Origin: Symsagittifera roscoffensis
Taxonomy: Eukaryota > Xenacoelomorpha > Acoela > Convolutidae
Length of the DNA stretch: 64,000 nt
Direction of reading: 5' to 3'
NCBI RefSeq assembly: GCF_963678635.1
Contig: NC_087063.1
Location: forward strand, 56,077,504 to 56,141,503
The notes below the pieces were generated by a model. It made no database searches. It was given only the letters and a program-made list of their open reading frames with translations, and was not told the origin of the DNA. How positions within the stretch are numbered: position 1 is the first letter of the stretch; each line of letters starts with the position of its first letter. This document shows positions 58,138 to 64,000 of the stretch, piece after piece. The translations under genes and the position numbers were made by a program.

Positions 58138-59014
58138 CACGGTTGAACAAAAAAGCTAGTCATACATTTTTCTTATACGGAAAATGCTAGTCGTACACTT
58201 TTCATGCATTTCCATTAGTACAAAAAAACTGCATGAAAAACCTATGACTAGTGGTTTATCATACATGAAAACTGTATGACTAGCAATTTTCAATTAACCA
58301 AAGAAAAGTTTTTCTTTTATTTCATTTTGTTCTGAATATCTTTGGCTTGTCTTTGTAATCAAACACAAATGACAAAGACCCTGGTCAGTCAAAACTAGAG
58401 TCATCAATGATTAAATGGTCTTGCATGTAGAATGCTTTGGAGACTACTTGAATATTGATGCCTAAGGCAAACTTTGGAGAAAATTGCAAACTTCTCAATT
58501 TTGCCAAAATTTTCAATAAATCTATTTTTTCAAACTTAAAATATTAATTGATTGATTGTGGATATCGCAAAGCATACTTAAATACGCAAGACAAAAAAAC
58601 TAGGACTTCAGAGCGTTAGAACTAGAATACAAAAAAAGTTATCTAAAGAAGGAAATAAGTTAAATTTTTGTGTATCCAGATTTACATTATGCACACAAAA
58701 AATATATAAAACATTCTTACAAAAGTTATATTTTTTGGTGCAATTTCGAAACTACTTTTTAAAACGTTTGGTGTTGCCATCAAAAAATGCTACTCATACA
58801 ATTTTCTGTTATGAAAATTGTATAGTTAGGACTTCTTACCAATTTTTTTTTCAGTTTTTTTTATGGCGATAAACCGACTTTTGCGCCGACTTTTAAAATT
58901 CGATAACACCGTTTTAGCAAAAAAATATGCTTTTTTTCTGACCAGAATTTTTTCATAAACTTAGCTTGTAGAATTGTATGATTAGCATTTCCGGTTTATG
59001 GTGGCCAACCTGGG
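58138..59014 (+). mobile_element. Diverged CCCGGG-type terminal-inverted-repeat element
   Basis: It starts ACGGTTGAACAAAAAAGC and ends GGTGGCCAACCTGGG. Near both ends GCTAGTCATAC / GTATGATTAGCATTT words replace the GCTTATCCTAC / GTAGGATAAGC words of the array copies. The interior follows the same order (ACTAGAG, CTTGCATGTAGAATGC, GATTGATTGTGG, TACTTAAATACGC). About 877 bp. It shows that the family exists outside the array and is old. Confidence 0.6.
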
Positions 59015-59310
59015 TAAGAAATAGCTTATCAAGGAAATCTCATAAAACTTGTATAATAACTTATTTCCCTAAGAAAAACGATAAGTTTGTGTGAGATGGA
59101 GGAGAAAAAGATCCCAATGGTAAAGAACGTGTCAAAAACTTGAAAACTGGCATATCGAAAAGTGCTCAGCAGTGCCACAAATTGTGATTTCTCGGTAAGT
59201 CTGAAATCAATTTGAGATCCGTCGGCAATTTGGGAAGACTGTATTGCGCGGGCGATAAAATTGTGTTGAAGTTCATTATAATCAACTGCGTCTGTTACAA
59301 TGAGTAAGGA

Positions 59311-59717
59311 CAGGGGCAGATTTAAGGGGGCGGACGACCCTTCCCCCCTCAAGGATTCGACCCCCTGCCTGCCCAAAGGGTCCCCCTTTGCACTATTTCG
59401 AGATATCCATAATTGGTGACCTTCCCTGATGTATTTCTAAAGGCGCCTCTTCGGCGCCGATATATACTAATTTTGAGGGGGGCGCGCGCCAAAAAAACGC
59501 AATTTTTTGAACAAAATTTTCCAAAAAGTGCCTAAAAACGCTTTTTTTACCCGTTTTTCAAAGTTTTGTCTGCAGCGCAGAAAGTTATACCAAAACAGGG
59601 TGCTTTGGGACTCGCAAAATCAATTAGGTCGACTTAAAAAAAAGGCGACAAAGTTTTCGAAAAATTTTTGAAATTCCGCCGCTACCCCCCCTCAAGAAAA
59701 TCCTAGATCCGCCCCTG
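59311..59717 (-). mobile_element. hAT-type MITE with perfect target duplication
   Basis: 407 bp, flanked by identical octamers AGTAAGGA at 59,303-59,310 and 59,718-59,725. It begins CAGGGGCAGATTTAAGG and ends AATCCTAGATCCGCCCCTG. The internal GGCGCGCGCC and CGCCTTTAGAAA-type blocks match the other copies. The perfect duplication makes this the best-preserved insertion of the family in the window. No coding sequence. Confidence 0.9.
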
Positions 59718-59920
59718 AGTAAGGATATCCCAATATTCCATCCGCCCGCCTATTTTCTGCCAATTTGATCTAAATAACAATTATTCGAGAGAAAAAACTG
59801 TAATTGAAAAGAGTTTTAGCTTCAATTTAGTTTTTGGTTACAATTTGCGTTAGGCACCAGTTTGTATTCGGTGTGCAATTCGTAACCCCTGCCCTGAAAA
59901 ATCCTGCGCACGACACTCTT

Positions 59921-60540
59921 TTACATGGTGCTGTTATTTAACTTCTTCTCACCTGGGGGATCGTAGGGACTGTCTTGCTGCAGTATAGTGGTTGAGGTCA
60001 CAGGGGTCTGACTAGCTTTGTAGATGGACAACACAGAGAACACGCACACCAGAATGGAAACCACAATTAGGACGGTGTAGAATAGGGCAATCAGGGTTGT
60101 CAGCACACCTATCATGTGGAATTTCCATCAACATGTTCTTTCATATATGATTTAAAAGAAATGAGTAATGCTGAAATTAAGGTACGGTTATCAGTTTCAT
60201 AGTTGAATGTATAAGTTGCTTAACAGTTTGACCTCGTAATGAATCTACTCCGAAAAATAGTTTTCTAACTCTGTTTCGAAAAAAGTTTTCTGAACGAAAA
60301 TTTTACCGGAGAAAACGTAACTCAAACCGCCTCGTAACTCCTTTCCTTGTCAAAACCTTGTACTAGAAAATTGGTCTAAATATAAAAAAAAGGTTTCAAT
60401 TTCATGAATTACTTAATTTAATTAACTAACCTTGGCGCCATTCCACCCAAGGACTGGAATCGGTCGCGTGGTTCTGGTGATTCGTTGTCCCCGCTTTGCC
60501 AGACATAATTTGCCAGACACCCTCTGGAATCTGGTTCACC
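59921..60540 (-). CDS. Membrane protein, last two exons
   Basis: This is the best host-gene candidate. The final exon (60,108 to 59,921) encodes a hydrophobic segment of about 27 residues (LTTLIALFYTVLIVVSILV and on), then SIYK and a 30-residue tail with SPYDPPGEKK, ending TAA. A 322-base intron (60,430-60,109) has CAAG|GTTAGT and ATAG|GT borders, and joining keeps the frame (split Gly codon). The preceding exon, about 60,540-60,431 (acceptor TTCAG|GG), encodes PEGVWQIMSGKAG and a polar loop ending SPWVEWRQ. A loop then a last membrane helix with a short cytosolic tail resembles four-pass proteins such as the MS4A/CD20 type, but I cannot assign a family. Upstream exons are not identified. Confidence 0.55.
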
Positions 60541-62360
60541 CTGAATTTAAATTCAGTAAGTGTGACCAGCTTTATGTGATTGAACAAGTTTATCAATTTT
60601 TCGAGATCAAATACGGTCGGTTTAACAACAAATAAATCAGGGACATTAAATTTAATGATAATATATAACGGGTTTTGGATACCATCTTGAAGTACTTTTG
60701 AAGATAATATTAAGGAACAACAAAGCTTGCGGCTGATTCGAAATTAAACAGCTCTTTTACGATTTTAATATTGAAGGGGCTAGTTGAGCAAGTAATGAAA
60801 CGGAAACATTAAATTTAATGGTCAGGTCTCGAATACATTTTGAACGTCCTTGCAATTCTGAAGCATTTTTGAAAGATTTTGAAGACATAACGGGAAAAAT
60901 TGTAGTCTAATCAGTAATAAAATACCCTCTATTTGATTGGAAATTGAATAATAAATGTAAGTGAAAAAGGTAGGCACACAAAAAAGATATTAAAATTTGT
61001 TCGCCTGCTAAGATTTCTGAATACTTTGATAATGAAAATTACGGGATGAAAATTTGAACCTTATGCACTTTTATGGGGCTAATAACAGAAGCAACTAATT
61101 AGAAAGTGACATTTACAAACTTATTCGCACAATCAATCTTCAATTAATATAGCAGTTAAAATTATACAAATTTCAACACCTGCCCTACGATAGAAAATAC
61201 AATAAACAGCCAAGATTAAAAACTAAAACAATTGATTTTTGTATGGGTTTATGATGCGAAATTTGCCCAACTATTTCTATCTAAAACTTTTATCAACTTT
61301 TGGGAGGGTTAAATTAGGGCGCAATGGTTCTCAAATCCAAAAGTAGGGAATCAGAAATCTCAGGTGATGCTTGTTTCTGCTAGGGGCGTTCCCAAGTAGT
61401 AATGGGTTGCCAACCATATCACTACTTACCCTTTAAAAATCAGATGTGATCAATTTGCGAATTAAAACATTCGAAAAAGTTTAAACTAAGGTAATAAATT
61501 TCAATTTTTTGGAGGTACGATTAATTAAAAACTGGAAATATGGAGCGTCAAAAGCTCGCAAAAATGATTCAAAATCAGAACTGAAAAATCATAGCATTGG
61601 CTCAAAATTGTGAATGCCTGGAGTTGGTCAAATTTGGGAAATTATTTAAGTTGCAATTTATCCTATCACACTCAATATATTAAATGGTCTCTGGAATTTT
61701 TCAATCCATTCAAAATTCATTTTTCATTTTCAATTTTTCGATCACATGATTGGATAAAAATCACTGTCGTGTTATTTTACATCGAACCAACCATATCTTT
61801 TCGTTTTTTTCGATATTGTTTGACTAAATACCATTCCTAGTAACATATTATCTTCTACCGCTGATAAACATCAATTTATTTTTTAATACAAGAGAGCAAA
61901 AATAACTGAAAAATGATTGATTAAAAATTGGTTCAAATTCGTTCACACCCAGACGGTAACTAACAACTACAATTACATAAAATCATCCAAATATCCATCA
62001 TAATTTTGATTTCCCAAAAGATTCAAGACTGTTTTGCCGCATAAAAGACATAGCTTACCAAACTTTTGAACACAATTTACAGTGCGGTAAATTAGAGCGG
62101 TAAATTACAGTATTTCAAGCTTTGTTCGTTCCACATTTTTTGGTGGAAACTGTTTAATCGTCCACGTGCATCAGCTAAAACGAATGTTTATCACATGAAG
62201 ACAAAAAGAAAATGTATTGTAATTTCTATTGATAAATTTTCAAAATATTTGATTAAAAGCCACAAACATGACGGTCAGAGGTCCGAAATAGAAATGGGTT
62301 TGCTGAATCAGCGGAGCATCTTTTTTATAATTTTTGTTTTATTTACGTCATGGTAGTCAT
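60541..62360. other. No exon recognised; possibly introns of the membrane-protein gene
   Basis: The upstream exons of the minus-strand gene should lie here or beyond the window. One GC-richer minus-strand stretch (about 61,425-61,335) is open for about 28 codons but has no convincing splice borders. Confidence 0.35.
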
Positions 62361-62365
62361 TGGGA

Positions 62366-62705
62366 CGGATCTAAGATTTTTTGAGGGGTTATTTAAAAAT
62401 ACTTTGAGAAGTGTTTTGAACTCATTTTAATGATTTATGATTTGGTTTTCCGATGTCTCCCAAAAACAACATCTATACTTTTTTGTTAAAAGATTTCCGT
62501 GCCGCAAGTAAACTTTCCAAAGAATCAGCCAAAAAAGCCAGCTTCGGGTTTTTTGGGAGAATTTTGGCAAGCAAACTTGTTTGTTTGGGGCGCGCTCAAA
62601 ATTATAATATACTGGCGTCGTAAGCTGGCGCCATAAAATAGTAACTGGCGTCGTAAGTTTTTTTTGCGTGACCAGTGAGCCTAAATACTTAAGGCTCACC
62701 ACCCT
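62366..62705 (+). mobile_element. hAT-type MITE, old copy
   Basis: It begins GGGACGGATCTAAGATTTTT, followed by GAGGGG, and contains the GGGGCGCGCTCAAAATTATAATATACTGGCG block typical of the family. The right end is decayed, with an internal repeat of ACTGGCGTCGTAAG (about 62,611 and 62,644). The overlapping frame 62,427-62,702 is incidental. Confidence 0.6.
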
Positions 62706-63099
62706 TTTGAACTTGACACTGATGATATTTCTTTGACATAGGCTAAGTAATCATTTAAGAAATTTAAATAATCGTTAAAAATTCAAGGAAACTTCTTCAG
62801 CTTACATCTTCAGCTTTTATACTTCAGCTTATATGCAAACCTGATTTTTATTCTAAACCTACACGACTAATTTTTGCATATTCAACGATTGATTATTTAC
62901 AGCTCATCAAATGTTAAATTTTACAGAAAAACCTCAAACTTTTTTAGCGGAAAACTACTGAAATCTAGGATTTTTCTGAAGGTGCAAAATTTTGAAAAAA
63001 TGGCTAAATATCGAGTTCAAAAAACACCAAAAAAAATATGCAAGTTTATTTACACTTGAGTCTGCGGTTTCGTGCGGCAATTTTTTCTGTGAAATAATG

Positions 63100-63650
63100 A
63101 CCATTTTTTTCCAATTCATGCTGAGTTTATACCGAAGCCTAACTCGATAAAGGATCTTCCTTCATGTTAGACTGAAGGTATTTTTCATTGACTTCAAACT
63201 GGAGAAGGATTGTTGAGTAATGCAAACTAATAGTGGAAGGATTGCTGCAACTCGAAGCAAAACGTACATGACTGGCATTGTCGACTTGTTCCAGACATTT
63301 AGGGCATCAGTGAAAACTGCTGCCATAGCGTTGTCAGGCGGTAAGGGCCATATCTTCATTAACTTGGAACTTGCTTCCAAAGTTGTAATCCGGCAGTTTT
63401 TTTTTCTGGTAAAATCTACCAAATCGTCAAAGTCTTCAGTTGCAGCTCTGTTCAAAATCCGGTGAGGAATGAGCTTGAACAGCTTAGAGCAAGATGCTGC
63501 AGCTGCTAATAAGTTTTCTTGCAGGTCCAACAGTACGATGTCAATAAAGTCAGGTAGGCCGTCTGACACAAGTGATCGTAAGCTGATGTAATTGTAGGCG
63601 GCCGGTCTCTACGTTCCTTTAGTTGGACATCACTAATATCAATAGTATCA
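63100..63650 (-). pseudogene. hAT transposase C-terminus, decayed (ZMYM1-like lineage)
   Basis: The 63,162-63,569 frame has SKLFKLIPHRI, then NVWNKSTMPVMYVLLRVA, then LPLLVCITQQSFSSLKSMKN. The last block matches the hAT dimerisation region, where families show a hydrophobic stretch, P, then ERSFS(A/T)L(K/R). Upstream in another frame, about 63,650-63,570, lies ERRDRPPTITSAYDHL, matching what precedes in such proteins, so there is at least one frameshift. A TGA follows SLT at 63,162. The catalytic RNase H-like core and zinc finger are not in the window. It could be a relative of the autonomous source of the MITEs, but no terminal repeats link them. Confidence 0.6.
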
Positions 63651-64000
63651 GCATGATTTTTTTCATGAGTTCAACGGTTTAGGAGAGGCACAGATCTGGT
63701 CCAGTGAAGAAAATTTTAAACTGAGTGAGGCAGCTTGGACAATATGTATGAAAAAATCTAACTAAAAGTGATGAAAAAATCAGTCTACAAATCAGTCTGA
63801 CTAAAACTGATGAAAACATCAGTCTAAAATGAATTCGATTTGAGGCCCCAAAATTAGATTCAATTTCACACCTACAAAAATTTTGCACCTCAAATTTTTT
63901 CACGCCATCACTACAAGGCCGGTGACGAAAGCGCCTTCCAAAACTTTTGAAAAAAAATCAGAAAAAAAAAAATTGTCAGATGTGTCAAACTCCTAGTGTC
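63651..64000. other. No recognised feature
   Basis: Near 63,765-63,830 a short phrase, TGATGAAAA(A/C)ATCAGTCT, is repeated. Nothing else stands out. Confidence 0.4.

Overview
The window is AT-rich, intron-era eukaryotic DNA that is almost entirely repeats. It has no operons, no dense genes and one 200-base assembly gap. The internal TTAGGG arrays, the hAT-type MITEs, the Ty3/gypsy-like gag and protease, and one spliced membrane-protein gene point to an animal. The vertebrate-type TTAGGG repeat argues against an insect (TTAGG) or a nematode (TTAGGC). I cannot name the species. Most open reading frames here are chance AT-rich frames inside repeats and are not annotated as genes.

Layout. 1-9.1 kb: diverged non-autonomous elements (a hairpin-ended family of about 450-500 bp and one hAT MITE) in sequence I do not recognise. 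9.1-35.0 kb: a segmental array of about five partial copies of one composite unit, some inverted. The unit contains the hairpin-ended family, an 0.82-kb terminal-inverted-repeat element with CCCGGG ends, a block rich in ATTATAATCGATTAT-like words, and a C-rich to G-rich strand-switch tract. Three units end in head-to-head telomere repeats, (TTAGGG)n TTAG (CCCTAA)n, each flanked by inverted copies of the same subtelomere-like sequence. The 14.1-19.8 kb arm is mirrored by 31.5-35.0 kb.

35.0-43.9 kb: three head-to-tail copies on the minus strand of an LTR retrotransposon. In the order LTR-A-LTR-B-LTR-C, copy A is the longest, copy B has a gag deletion and copy C is a truncated gag. The coding order is gag (with a CCHC knuckle), a -1 frameshift site, a retropepsin-like protease with its linker, then a macro domain resembling TARG1/OARD1, then the LTR. 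There is no reverse transcriptase, RNase H or integrase and no room for them, so the element looks non-autonomous and carries an ADP-ribose hydrolase-like domain where the polymerase normally sits. All copies are broken.

44-54 kb: more hairpin-family copies, the gap (46,249-46,448), a decayed tandem array with a period of about 62 bp (47.0-48.2 kb), and unrecognised DNA. 54.2-55.2 kb: an old palindromic relative of the strand-switch block. 57-60 kb: old copies of the repeat families, including a hAT MITE with a perfect 8-bp target duplication. 59.9-60.5 kb: the last two exons of a membrane-protein gene on the minus strand, the best candidate host gene. 63.1-63.65 kb: a decayed hAT transposase C-terminus.
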